Source: Heloderma charlesbogerti
Lineage: Eukaryota > Chordata > Lepidosauria > Squamata > Helodermatidae
Direction of reading: 5' to 3'
Length of the DNA: 64,000 bases
Assembly (NCBI GenBank): GCA_026122225.1
Contig: JANEZZ010001632.1
Location: 484,332-548,331 of the forward strand
A program made the translations under genes and the position numbers. The notes beneath the pieces are model-generated. The model saw only the letters and a program-made list of their open reading frames with translations, did not search any database and was not told where the DNA came from. Shown here in pieces: positions 45,594-57,070 of the stretch (the stretch's first letter is position 1; the number at the start of each line of letters is the position of its first letter).

Positions 45594-45795
45594 AGAGCCC
45601 TGCTGGATCAGGCCAAAGGCCTGTCTAATCCAGCATTCTGTTTCCACATTGGCTAACCACATGCCTATGGGAAGCCCACAAGCAGGACATCAATGCAACA
45701 GCACCCTCCCATTTGTGATCCAGAGGAATTGTTATCAAGAGGTGTACTGCCTCAGATATTAGTAGCCACTGGTAGCCTTATCTTCCATGAATGTC
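45594..45795 (-). mobile_element. L3/CR1-type LINE 3' end fragment
   Basis: ACATAAGAAGAGCCCTGCTG, then GCCAAAGGCC and CCTATGGGAAGCCCACAAGC: the minus-strand 3' end shared with 52811. 5'-truncated. Confidence 0.8.
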
Positions 45796-45981
45796 TTCTC
45801 ACTAAAAGGTGAGGAAGTTCAAACACATTGGGCCGCTATGAGATTGGTTGTTAACTTTGTTCACACTAGATGGTACAGGCATTTAGGAGGGGAAGGGTAA
45901 GCTGACTTCTCCAACACAAAAAGGAAGCATTGGCCCCAGGGTATCAATACAAATTAAGAAGCAGATGTTAAAGTAAGAACT

Positions 45982-46266
45982 TAGAATCATAGAATAGTAG
46001 GGTTGGAAGGGGCCTATAAGACCATCGAGTCCATCCCACTGCTTAATGCAGGAATCCAAGTCAAAACATCCCTGACAGATGGCTGTCCAGTTTCATCTCG
46101 AACGTCTCCAGTGTGGGAGAGCCCATCACCTCCCTAGGTAATTGCTTCTGTGGTTGTATTGCTCTAATAGTCAGGACGTTTTTCCTGATGTTTAGCCAGA
46201 ATCTGGCTTCCTGTAACTTAAGCCTGTTATTCTATGTCCTGCACTCTGGGATGATAGAGAAGAGGA
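45982..46266 (-). mobile_element. CR1 LINE 3' end fragment
   Basis: TAGAATCATAGAATAGTAGG, CATCGAGTCCATCCC and GTCCAGTTTCATCTC, ending TTCTATGTCCTGCACTC. A longer version of the 35548 fragment, covering the C-terminal codons of the CR1 reverse transcriptase ORF, diverged. Confidence 0.88.
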
Positions 46267-47711
46267 ACTAAACTTCCGTTTGGTTCCTCTGTCAATTTAC
46301 CTGTATGTTTTGTGTGTGTTTTATTCTGTTTGCATCAACCTCTGTTGGTCTGTGTCCATAATTCAGTCAGTCAGTCATTCGCCCCAACCAATGTATGACC
46401 TGAAGATTAGGGTCCAAGGTGCTAAGTCCCTGAGAAATCAGTACTTGCCAGTCATGATCAATGGAGAACTCTTCTTGGGTTGGCATCGTTATACAGACTT
46501 GCCCCGACTCTGAAATCCTTTGCAGGTGACAGGTCACCAGTGTGCCCATTGAGCTCCCCTGCTTGGAAGGGCTTCTCTGTTGGTTTCAAATGAGGGCAAA
46601 CTCCATGCACACATACATTTCTGCCTGCAGAGCAGTCAAAGTAGCACAAGGTTAGCCTTTCACTTGGACCAGCTTGTGTTTTAGAAATGAGGGATTCAAA
46701 CGTTCAGGTTACACTTAGCTCTTTAATATCATGGATGTTCAGGAGAACCAAACATGGGGGTGGGGGTGATGTTTTTTTAGCTGAGACAGGAGTGGGGTTC
46801 ACACAGCTTCTTCTGCGTATTCAATGAACATGCACAGAGAAACCAAGGTTGAGAGATTCGTCCATCACTAGTATCAAGCGGTGATGTGTATGTATGAATG
46901 AACATTTGATGATTGATCAAATTCATATGCAGACCTTTCACATTGCCTCTGTCAGGGTTCCCCTTATGACCTGGACCCCCTGAGCAACACCTAAAGGATC
47001 TCTTGCCTCCTTAAGAGTCTCACCTTCCTTCTTTTTAACCTTCCCCTTTCTAATAACAGGGGGTTTAGGCTGTAGGTGTGGAGTGATTGACACTCGAGAC
47101 ACAGGATTTAACCACAACAGTGTATTGGTAAATTAAAGCAAGCAAATCACAACTAAAGGTATTTACACAATAGAGCTGAGTGATAGAAAAGGTCATAAAA
47201 GAAAATAAAAGTTGTAAAATGCAAGTTCCTTTACCCTAGCTGTACTTAGACTTTTCCAGGCTGCTTCTTCCTGATCCCTCTTTCGACTCTGGTCTCCTCG
47301 ACTCTGCTCTTACTGGCTCTCGAACTCTCTTTGTATGGCCTCCTCCCACAAACCCGAAAATATTGTTTCAAACCTGAAGAAATGAAACTTAACTGGGGAA
47401 ATGAAAATGAAATTTAACCAGGGAAATGAAACTGATCCTTTCAAAGATACCCTCTCCCAACAAAAAACAAAACAAAACCCAGGCCTCTAGCCTGACCTTT
47501 TTTATTTGCCTTGCCTCTGTAGGCCTCAAACCTTCACAGCCTCCCATCAACTTGACCAATATTTTTCAAAGGTTTCAGTTCCACACATTCAGCTGTGATT
47601 CATCAAATATTGCATTATCAAGATGTGTTCATCCATGTATGAACTGGCCCGCTGTGTTTCTCATCTGTAATACAGAGACAATCCTAGCTCAGAAACTTAT
47701 TCTAGCTGAGA

Positions 47712-47745
<34 letters not shown>

Positions 47746-48276
47746 GATTTGGCCACTTAGAAAAAGTGCTATATAAATACATCACCATTCTCATGCTCTT
47801 CATACAAAAATAAATTAGCAGTGATTTTCTCAAGCTGTGCAACCTCTTTTCAAAATCAGCTACATAGCGATATAATCCCCCCACCCTCCAATTGCTCAGC
47901 TATTCAGTTTTGGTCCTAGCCAAACTGGATAATTAGTTCAATGAATTTAAAGCAAGCTTATGAAAAAAAAAAAATCTTTTCCTTTTCTGACCAAAGCCTA
48001 CTGGCAAAAACTATGAAAATATGATTTTCCTCTTTGGTGTTTATTGTCAAAGGTCAATAGGAACAGCCTGTGGAACATTATACAGGATGTTCTAGCCAGA
48101 TTTCTTACCCTGATGATTTCTCTCTGTAGTTATATTCTCAGAGATGGTAAAACTCCAAGTCTAAAACAAATCACTGGATGACTTTGGAATAAATACACTT
48201 CCGTTAAAAGAGAATAAATAGGAACAAATAATTTTGGCTCTGTCAGTTATTTGCAGCTTGATAGCTAGCAAGTTAT
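46267..48276. other. Unassigned sequence, possible LTR-like piece and microsatellite
   Basis: 46950-47345 (GTCAGGGTTCCCCTTATGAC ... CACAACAGTGTATTGGTAAA ... TCTCCTCGACTCTGC) has the feel of a dispersed LTR-type or DNA repeat, but only one copy is present and no ends can be set. (TGTA)n at 47718-47745. No gene. Confidence 0.4.
47718..47745. repeat. (TGTA)n microsatellite
   Basis: About seven tetranucleotide units following a short AT run. Confidence 0.92.
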
Positions 48277-48407
48277 GGGTTGGATCCAGATTTAGACATG
48301 CTTACAATAAACCTATAAAAATCAAAGGGATTTAAGTTAGTTATGACAAGCTTGTCCCATTGATTTCAATACATTTACCCTAACCATGACTAAGTATGGA
48401 TCCAACA
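48277..48407. mobile_element. Small foldback MITE, GGGTTGGATCC family
   Basis: GGGTTGGATCCAGATTTAG pairs with TAAGTATGGATCCAAC at the right. Interior AAATCAAAGGGA / TCCCATTGATTTC pairs. Relative of 13061-13184. No clear TSD. Confidence 0.72.
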
Positions 48408-49411
48408 CTATTTCTCCCCCTTTAGTTTCTCTTGTTTTTGTCACTGAGCTTTTCTACACAAGGCTGCTAATCTGCTGTATCTACTTTGGTTTCATCACAG
48501 AATTGAGATCCAAGCTCTACGCAAAGAGCTTTTCCTTTCCTGCTTTTCTGCTAAATAACTCCTAGGTGATGCTGTGCTATAGCAGAATACTGCAATTACC
48601 CAAGTAGGAAAATATGTTTTCTTTAGCTTTCACAAATAATACTCCATTTTCCCCACTCTAAAAAAACTCGTGGGAAAGCGCTCTTTAAAAAGTGAAACTG
48701 GATGGTGATGTTGTCTAAAGAACCCATAAACAACCGTAGTACACAATAGAGGAGTGTAGAGGAGCTCTAGAAGAGCTTATTATATTGCTTGTCCAGTATT
48801 TATTTCCAATATCATATTGGACAACAGTTTTCAAGCTTAGCAGACAGAACAAAATGCTTGTTTTGTTTTCTTCATGAGTGTTGAGGGATGCAGATTAGTT
48901 AATTTATGCAGGATAATAAATGGGTTAAATTAGGGGTATACGGAATGCCCCTGAGAAATTTCATTAGTCTTTTCAAAACTGTTTCAGCTTCCTTCAGAAT
49001 TCCTCAGAGACTTTTTTTTCCTGAAGAGGAGACTCCAATCTCATCTTTAATTTCTGATGACATCCTTCAGATATGTGGAATCCCCATGTGAAATTTTGGT
49101 TATTGAAACACTTTTGGTTTCCCTCAAAATGTCTCAGAAGTTTCATCAGAGGACGGAATTCCAAGTTTGCTTTGATTAGTCTTTGGTGAAATGTTGGCAG
49201 TATTCAGTACACACAGAGAGCTGGATTGTCCCATTTCTTTGGCAGTGGAAAATGTGGTTCCTAACACTGAAGAGATGTTTGCTAAAACATAGTGAATGTT
49301 ACTCATGTTTCCCCCCAACAGGGTGAATACATTGAATACATATCAATACATTGATAGATCCTCACTTCCTCAAGTGGAATGAAGTTGGTGAGCTGTAGGA
49401 CATGAGTTGTG
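48408..49411. other. Unassigned sequence
   Basis: TAGGGGTATACGGAATGCC at 48931 resembles a group R left end, but no right end with an 8-bp match was found. Confidence 0.4.
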
Positions 49412-49604
49412 GGATGCATAGCTCCATGGTAGAGCACATGCTTTGCATGTAGAAGGTCCCAGGTTCAACCCCTGGCATCTTGGTATGACTAGAAACCTCC
49501 TGCCTGAAACCCTGGCGAGCCACTGCCAGTCAGTGTTGACAGTACTGGGCTAGATGGACCAATGTCTTGAGTTGGCATAAGGCAGCTTCCTATGTTCCTA
49601 AGTT
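49412..49604 (+). mobile_element. tRNA-derived SINE
   Basis: The head resembles a tRNA, with an A-box-like GCTCCATGGTAGAGC (49421) and a B-box-like AGGTTCAACCCCT (49461). The body runs CCTGAAACCCTGGCGAGCC..CTAGATGGACCAATG and the tail AAGGCAGCTTCCTATGTTCC. Not a functional tRNA: the sequence between the boxes does not close a cloverleaf and a 100-nt body follows. A second copy is at 62957. Confidence 0.87.
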
Positions 49605-51039
49605 TCCGGGTAGGCCTTTACAAGGCCAGTAACCTTGTCTGGAGAGAGCACTGGTGACTTAGAAGCCCCATTCAGAAGTTTTCCTCTCACAAGTTCAAAG
49701 AACACATAGAGGGGGAGCATTGGGGCACCCCATCCCTGCTGACCCAACCCTCAATGTCCACATCTTGAGTAGGAAGGCCTGAAAGGCAATTTGTTGCATT
49801 TTCAGCTGAATGCACTTGAACCTTACCTGTGACCGAGAACCAAAATTGCTCGGGGTTCCTGATCACATAGAGAATTCTAAGCACATTCAGCTGAATATGT
49901 GAAGAATCCCCCTGCAGATCTTCAGCCTCCAAACATGAAGGTTGGGGGTGGAACCAGCAGGTAAAGGGACATGGGGGCAGGGCTAGCATATTCAACGGCG
50001 ATCCCATTCCACACATTGTTTGAACTTCTGAAGGGGGCTAGAATGTTTTAGTCATCTTGGGGGGAGGGGGGTTCAAATAAACAAATTGAGCAAGGGAGAA
50101 GGCACACAGGCAGGCCGTTTTAGGCTTGAAGCTGTGATGGTCCCCAAAAGCAACAGCAGCTCCAAAGCCTGGTCCTTGCTACCCCCCAAGCCCCACACAA
50201 AACCAAGTCTGTCTCACTTAAATGTGCTAGGTTCAAGCTGTATCTGAAATCCAGATACTGAAAATAGACAATATGGGATGGCTGTCACCTTCGCACACCT
50301 TGTTTGCGGCCAGCTTTAGACCAAATGGCACCATAGGCAAAGTGTATTGTCATCCCCTCCCATCTGTTGAGCTTCCAAATTCCTAGTTCTGTTTGTATTG
50401 CATTTGCCAGGCCCTCTCACAACTTCGATGTACGATTGGCAGGCATGATTTGTGTCTGTCATAAGATGAACAATTTGGCATATGCTGAACATAATCACTC
50501 CCAATCCCAAACACTCACATCTAACAACAACAACAACATTAACACAGTGTTGCAGTGCTGGCTATGGAGGTAAATGTAGCCAGCTTTACAAGTGAAGATT
50601 AACTATTTATTTCAACTATTGAGCTGATAGCCACTGGCTATCAGGTATCCCCAGATTTTGCATCCCCTGACATTGGAACTGCCTCTTGTTTGTCAAATTC
50701 CTGACCACTCTTAAAAACAGAATAGACTGGATTTAACTGACCTTTGACCTTATCCGGGAATGCAGTTCTGTTTTCATGCCAAGGGCATGGTTTATGTGTG
50801 TCCCATCAAGTGCTGTGTATACTACCACCACCCTTTACTTCTCACTGCTTGCATCTTTAAAATATTTGCAAATGGTAGACCAATCATCTCCTGGCAACTA
50901 CGTCTTAGTTTTGAAAAGAAACATTTACCAAATTTTATATCCACACAACTTTTACACCTGACAGGATTTGTGTATGTTGTTCTCAGGTTTGTGCCCCGAG
51001 TACAAAAATAAAGTAAGAATCAGAATTTTGGCAAATTCT
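49605..51039. other. Unassigned sequence
   Basis: No repeat or gene recognised. A short AAC run is at 50524-50536. Confidence 0.4.
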
Positions 51040-51115
51040 CACAATGCAGTCCTAAGCATACTTATATGAAAGTAAATTCCACAGGAATCAATGGATGTTA
51101 CTTCTGAGTAAGAGC
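51040..51115. repeat. Half of a CAGTCCTAAGCAT-type MITE
   Basis: ATGCAGTCCTAAGCATACTT followed by AGTAAATTCCACAGGAATCA and TTACTTCTGAGTAAG, a foldback repeat common in lepidosaurs; the right end is truncated. Confidence 0.55.
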
Positions 51116-51120
51116 GTGGG

Positions 51121-51250
51121 TTTTATTAGTTATTTAAAGGATTTTATACCTCATGTTTCAGCCAGAAAGGCTCCCAGAACAGTTTACAGGTCCATAAAGA
51201 CAGTCCTTTCCCTCAGGCTAACAATCTAAAAAGACATGCCACAAAAGAAA
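51121..51250 (-). mobile_element. L2-type LINE 3' tail
   Basis: Minus strand reads CTGTTCTGGGAGCCTTTCTG, then GAGGTATAAAATCC, a typical L2-like terminus. Diverged. Confidence 0.5.
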
Positions 51251-51440
51251 ATAAAAACGAGATGAGGAGGAAAAAGGAAAAGAAGGAAATTCAGGCACCA
51301 GTTTGTAATGTTAGACAGTTCTTATAATGACCAGCTGTTCACACTTCAAAAACAGGTCTCAGTGTGTCTCCAAGAAATAGCCTGAAATGTTGTCACATTG
51401 CTAAGTATAACAATAGCGGATGCTGCAAGATAGGTTTGAA

Positions 51441-51755
51441 TAGGGATGGGCCAGCACAAGTCTGTTTGCCTGAAAAATGAACCAGGCCCTTAGAGTATTC
51501 CAGTCAAACCTCAAAACCCCTTGAAGGGAGGGCTTCATGTGTTCATGCCTATTCAATTGCTCTTATTGTTTTCTCTGCTGCCCACTACTGACTCCAGGGT
51601 AAAATTCGCCTTAGGGGTCAGGATAAGGTAACAGGCAGCAGAGGGCAAGCAGAATCAAGACAACCGCCTGTGCCCGCCTTGATTCTGCAGTTTAGATTTG
51701 AATGGGGGCGCTCGCATTTCTGAGTGCCCTTCCTGCAAACCTCATGCCATCCTTA
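51441..51755. mobile_element. hAT-type non-autonomous element, group R
   Basis: TAGGGATGGGCCAGCACAAG to CATCCTTA; flanks GGTTTGAA (51433-51440) and GTTTCGAA (51756-51763), 6 of 8. Internal CTGCCCACTACTGA..GGCAGCAGAGGGCA and AGAATCAAGAC / GCCTTGATTCTG pairings. Confidence 0.72.
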
Positions 51756-51763
51756 GTTTCGAA

Positions 51764-52810
51764 GGAACTGGCTTTCCAACAATACATTGACGTTCCTTTC
51801 AGTCTTTCTTTGACTGCATGAAAAAGATGTTTGGCTTCCTTTTTTTCTTTCTTTCTATGAATACGTCTTTGGAAGACTGAATGAAACTAGATTCTGAAAT
51901 GCCCCAATTTCCCCCTTGAAGGAAGTGTGAGGCTGCTTGAGAATATGATTCTTGAGTATTGCAACACTTCAAAAATGGAAGTCTAGAGACTTCTATCGCT
52001 ATGGCAATATTTTTATTTGAAATGGAATGTACTTGGAAGACCCAGTTATTGCCCAAATCTGAGATTTGCTGTAAAAGTCTGAATTCAGATGTTAATGTTG
52101 GACTTTGAAATAACGTGTGTGGGTGTGTGTAGCTCTAGAAATGTACATGGCATTTTTCAAGTCTGTAACTTCATCAGAAAATTCTGGTCCCTGCCCTAAG
52201 GAGTTTGCAATTTAAAAGCATAAACTCTGAAGTGGAGAAGGACTTCTTCACTGAGTGGTTTAGAGTGAAAAGAGAAGGCATGTTTCTGGGCAAATTAATG
52301 TGAGTCATAAGAAGAATCATTGTTTTGGTTTTATGGGCTTGTCTACATTTAAATATTGTGGTTTTCATAATGGTCAAGACAATGACATTGCCAGATGACT
52401 ATTATACAGAAGCTGATGAGTCCGGATTTCACTTTGCACCTTTTTGGCAGAATCGACCCCCCCCCCTTTGTGTGGTTGGATGAGTAACAGTTTAGTAACA
52501 ACCTTGAGGCTGCTGGCATTGGCAGTGGAGCTGGTGAAGCAGTGATCATACTTTGCAAGTAGAGATGTGCAACCAGAAAGCATCACTTCTTTCTTTTACA
52601 GACTGGTAGTTTGAAGAAGAGTCAACATTCTGATAGCCAGGTTACATGGTCAACAGCCCTATATCCATAGCTGGACTGTACTATTTCAGATTGTAGTTAT
52701 GAGCCTGAATATTTGAATGTTCCCCACATAAAAAATAAAAACAAATCCCTCATCAAACAAAACTAGCATGTCAGGAAGAACATTCTAGCCTAGCATTCTC
52801 CCTGGGATGA
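51764..52810. other. Unassigned sequence
   Basis: TAGAGATGTGCAACC at 52560 may be another group R left end, but no partner is visible. A C run is at about 52459-52467. Confidence 0.4.
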
Positions 52811-53291
52811 GAACATAAGAAGAGCATGCTGGATCAGACCAGGGGTCCCTCTAGTCCAGCATTCTGTCCACACATTGGCCAAACAGCTGCCCATGGGAAA
52901 GCCATAAACAGGACGTGAGTGCAGCAGCACCTTCTCACCCATGTTCCCCAAAAACTACTGTACATATGCATACTGCCTCTGATACCGGAGGTAGCATATA
53001 GCCATCAGGACTAGTAGCCATCAGTAGCCTTTTCCTCCAGGAAATTGTCCAATACCCCTTTAAAGCCATCCAAGTTGGTGGTATCACTACGTCTTGTGGT
53101 AGCGAATTCCAGCGTTTAACTATGCGCTGTGTGAAGAAGTCCTTCCTTTTATCTGTCCTGAATCTCCCACCAATCAGCTTCACAGGATGACCCTGGGTTC
53201 TAGTATTTTGAGAGAGGGAGAAAAATGCTTCCCTATCTACTCTCTCCACACCATGCATAATTTTGTACACTGCTATCATGTCTCCCCTTAC

Positions 53292-53652
53292 TAAGGATGG
53301 ATGGACTCACCTCCACCCACCGCGTGCTCCGCTCGCCAGACCTGCTCCAGCCAGCCGCCCCTGCTTGCCATGCGCGATGAGCCACCAGGCGGTCTGCAAG
53401 CATGTGACAAGTGGAGCACAGCTTCCCACTGCCTCACCGAGCCATCATTTTGCATAAGAATGGTTTTATTTTAAGCCCGTAATGTTGTGTAAATGGTTCC
53501 TTTATGGCCACGATTTGCACAAATGGTTACTTCCAAAATGGCATGCTGCCATTTTTGTGCAAAAAGGTGGCTCGCGCGAGGCAGTGGGCAGATGTGTGCT
53601 TGCCCGGCTGTGCCAAGCTTTGAGCCCCAACTGGATGCCCATGCCATCCCTA
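53292..53652. mobile_element. hAT-type non-autonomous element, group M, inside L3 LINE
   Basis: TAAGGATGGATGGACTCACC to CATCCCTA; TSD CCCCTTAC (53284-53291) and CCTCTTAC (53653-53660), 7 of 8. Core: CCATCATTTTGCATAAGAAT and GCCATTTTTGTGCAAAAAGG. Confidence 0.88.
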
Positions 53653-53971
53653 CCTCTTACTCACCGTTTTTCCAAGCTAAACAATCCCAACTGTTGTAAC
53701 CTTCCCTCATAGGGAAGTTGCTCCAGCCCCTTGATAATTTTACTTGCCCTTTTCTGCACTTTTTCCAACTCTAAAATATCCTTTTTTAGGTGCGGTGATC
53801 GAAACTGTACATAATATTCAAATTTAGGTCACACCATAGATTGAGTATGATCATGGCAGTTTTATTCTCAATTCCTTTTCTAATTATGCCTAACATGGAG
53901 TTTGCCTTTTTGACAGCGGCCACACACTGGGTTGACATTTTCATCGAGCTGTCCACCGCAACCCCAAGATC

Positions 53972-54901
53972 TAGGGATGGCGGAGAATTTCTCCCCCAAA
54001 CTTTGGGGGGCCGAGCGCCAACGTGTTTGGCCCCCCGAACAAGTTTCGGGGAGAAATCCTCCGCCCCCCCGCCCCCCGCACCCCCCCCGGGACAGGACTT
54101 ACCTTCCCTGAATGTCCCTCCCGGCGGCGGGTCCGGCTGGCGGTTCGTCGGGTGTTCGAGCGGGGCGGGAGCGGCAGCCGGTCTTTCGACTGGCTGCCGC
54201 CCCCGCCATTGCAATTAAAAAAAAAAAAAAAGTCCCCTGATAGGCTACGTGACGATTCACGTAGCCTATCACGGCTAGATTTGCAAAGTCAGCCATGATA
54301 GGCTACGTCAATCGTCACGTAGCCTTTCACGGGTGACTTTAAAAAAAAAAAAAAAAGTGTGTACGGATAATGGCGGCCCCCATAGAGAGCCGCCATTCCT
54401 GTTTCTTATTTGGTCGCTGTAGTCTACGTAAATGTTTACGTAGACTACGGCGAAAATAAGGGCAACGCTATTTGCGTTGCCCTTATTTTCGCCGTAGTCT
54501 ACGTAAACATTTACGTAGACTACAGCAACTAAATAAGGAACGCGAATGGCGGCTCCCTATGGGGGCCGCCATTCGCGTACGCGCTTTTTTTTTTTTTTTT
54601 TAAAGTCACCCGTGATAGGCTACGTGACGATTCACGTAGCCTATCACGGCTGACTTTGCAGATCTAGCCGTGATAGGCTATGTGAATCGTCACGTAGCCT
54701 ATCAGGGGGCGTTTTTGTTTTTTGTTTTACTTCCGCGTTCGCGGCCGGGCAAGGCGAGGCGCCTCCTCCCCGGCCTGAATTTCGGCCGGGCGAGGCGGGA
54801 AGCCTCCCCCCCGGCCTGAACTTCGCGGGGGGAGCAGCGAAGCGCTCCCCCCCACCGCGAACAAGCTGCGAGAAAAGGTAAGTGACTTTTGTCCACCCCT
54901 A
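53972..54901. mobile_element. hAT-type group S element, subfamily 2, copy S9, inside L3 LINE
   Basis: 930 bp, TAGGGATG to CACCCCTA with a perfect TSD, CCAAGATC (53964-53971 and 54902-54909), from the LINE. B end left with ACTTACCT at 54107-54114; A end right with AGGTAAGT at 54876-54883. Two hairpins of GATAGGCTACGTGACGATTC type on each side of the core. The most symmetric subfamily-2 copy. Confidence 0.94.
54357..54585. repeat. Compound palindrome of element S9
   Basis: Centred at 54471 in GGCAACGCTATTTGCGTTGC. Each arm carries a GTAGTCTACGTAAATGTTTA-type hairpin and a AATGGCGGCCCCCATA-type hairpin, and each is mirrored across the centre. Confidence 0.9.
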
Positions 54902-54975
54902 CCAAGATCTCTTTCTTGGTCAGTCACCCTAGCTCAGATCCCATCTGCTTATACTTGAAGTTGGGATGCTAGTTC

Positions 54976-56895
54976 TGACCATGCAAGGAGCGGTTTTTAG
55001 GTCAGGGATGGGCCACCTTTTTTGCCCCCAAGGCCCACATGAGGCAGTGGGTCAGGGGCTGCATTCTGGTAGTGGGCATGACCAGAAACAGCAGTGGGTA
55101 GGGCTGCAGGTCTCCCCACTCTTTCCTCCCCTCCCAAATATGCAAAAACAAATGTATAGCTTTCCCCCTACTCACTGTCTATCTCTCACACAGACTCTCC
55201 GAATTCTGTTTAAAACTGTGTTTTTAGCAAATCGGATTTGCTCCTTCAGTGGCACACACAGCCAATGAAAGCAGCATATACAAAAGAAAAAGAACCGCTT
55301 TTGCGTGGCAGACTGAAGAAATTGTATTAGTTAGGGCATATGTGGTTGTCCCATGGAATCAACAAGGCATTAATCTGCTGACTATAAGGCTCATTTGAGG
55401 GACAAAGGAGCCCAATCACCTTTTCAAGTCATTAATGACAGGTAAGGGGAAGCTGTTTGCAGTGACAGGCGGCTGCCATCTCTTTCTCTCTCCCCCTCTT
55501 CCACCCACCCCTTTCCACCCACTCCCTTCCGCTCTTCTCAAGGAGGAGGTGGGGAGGACAAGTGGCAGCGGTGGCAGAACGGTGGCTCCTTACCACCCTT
55601 CGGCATCCTTTTTGCTCACTTTCTCGCCTCTGCTCCTTACATCTGAGTTTGTTTACAAAGCACAGATTTCAACTTTCCCTTCCTCCTAACAGGGCTCTTT
55701 GACCCTTTTTCTCTGCTCCTTGCTCTTATGGAAAATTGCACCCACCCCTTGTCTCTGCTCCCCTCTGCTCTTCACATCTGAGTAGACAAGTTTACAAAGC
55801 ACCGATCATTCGCTCCTGCACTTTCCCTTCCTCCCCTCTGTAAGCCTGGGAGAATGGCTTCCCACTCTGTCTCTCTGCTCCTTACGTATGAGTAGACACA
55901 TTTAGCAGGCTGTTAAGGATCATTTAGGGAAAACAAAGCACTGATAGTGCGCAGGTCCGCTCTTCTAGTAAAGCTCTTATGGTGCCACTTTCCCTTCCTC
56001 CTATCAGCACAGCTTCCCCCATCCAGCACCAAAGGCAGTACCGCTAATTGGGGTCACCCAGACTCCCAAGCTGCACTGAAGCTGGCAAGAAGGGGAAATC
56101 TGTCACAGAATGACTTTGCAAAAATGCGGCCTTTATGGTCCTAAGCCAAGCAGTCGCTGCAGGGAGGAGTGAACATCATGTGCCATGATCATCTGTGTGC
56201 TGCAGTAGTACTGGAGTAAATCGCCCATGGAGATGGGGCCTCTATCTCTGTCTTTTTCACTCACACCCCACCCCTGCCTTCTACAGGGGGATCAGGATCT
56301 TAAACCTCCTGTCCCTGGGCAGGCAAGGCTCCCCTCGCCCAGCTAGGAGAGCAGAGGTGGCTGTTCCAGCTCACCAAACTCTGCAGTTTCTCTCTGGCTA
56401 ACATGACAGAATTGGTGGGCTAGAGTGGCAAAATATGCTCTAGCCCTCCCTACTCTTTGATGTCCCCCTCAATAGTGTTATTCTTCAGGGGGAAACCACA
56501 GAATTTGGTGGACTAGAATGGCAAAAAGTTCATTCTGGTCCCGCAAAAGGAAAAGGTATGGCAGAAGAGGTGCAGGCACTGGGATTTGGGGTGGAAGTGG
56601 CTAGGGCACCTGGAAGCCACAAAGGAGACCGCCTGAGGGTTGCATAAAGGCCATGGATTGTCCATTCCTGTTTCAGGTAATGAAACATTCAAACATTTGA
56701 TCTGCAACCCGCAGTCTGACGTTATACTGTCTAGCAACAACTGCAGGAGTATGCACTCAGTCCCCAGCAAGCCTCACCCACCAATTCTGACATGCTCCCT
56801 GGGAGCAGCATTTTTAGCATTAGTGTGAAAGAGACCACGTGTGTGTCTCCATCACATGATAGTGAACTTCATCACATGATAGTGAACTTAGGGTG
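54976..56895. other. Unassigned; three-fold degenerate tandem and hAT edge
   Basis: CAGGGATGGGCCACCTTTTT at 55005 looks like an old hAT left end. Between 55617 and 56005 the order CTCTGCTCCTTAC..GAGT..TTTA..AAAGCAC..ACTTTCCCTTCCTCC recurs three times. No gene. Confidence 0.45.
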
Positions 56896-56929
56896 ACCAG
56901 GGGTCCTCTACTACAGAGGACAGTCCTCT

Positions 56930-57070
56930 AGGGTAAGGGTGGGTGACTTGTGGCCCACCATATATTGTTGTATTACAACTCCCATCATCCTCACCACTGG
57001 TCATGCTGACTAGGGCTGATGGGAGTTGGAGTACAAGATCATCAGGAAGGCCACCTGCCACCTGCCCCTG
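56930..57070. repeat. Palindromic MITE remnant (ACTCCCATCA type)
   Basis: TACAACTCCCATCATCCTCA is followed by GGGCTGATGGGAGTTGGAGT, an imperfect inverted pair, with GGTGACTTGTGGCC and GGCCACCTGCC outside. Common in squamates. Ends not sharply defined. Confidence 0.6.

Larger units (their letters stand above)
52811..54975 (-). mobile_element. L3/CR1-type LINE 3' part with two hAT insertions
   Basis: Pieces at 52811-53291, 53661-53971 and 54910-54975 join into one continuous minus-strand LINE tail. The first starts with AACATAAGAAGAGCATGC; the last reads TCTTTCTTGGTCAGTCACC. Codons at 52935-53279 give the C-terminal reverse-transcriptase region (FFSLSQNTRTQGHP, GGRFRTDKRKDFFTQRIV, WNSLPQDVV), open for 114 residues but truncated by the insertion. 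Each interruption is bracketed by a LINE-derived 8-bp duplication. Confidence 0.85.

Noticed and set aside
46862..46870. CATCACTA as the right end of a group R element
   Set aside because: No left end with a matching GTATCAAG flank was found.
46950..47345. Solo LTR
   Set aside because: No TG..CA ends with duplicated flanks, and only one copy in the window.
49412..49604. Functional tRNA gene
   Set aside because: A- and B-box resemblance only; the SINE body and tail follow, and a second diverged copy exists.
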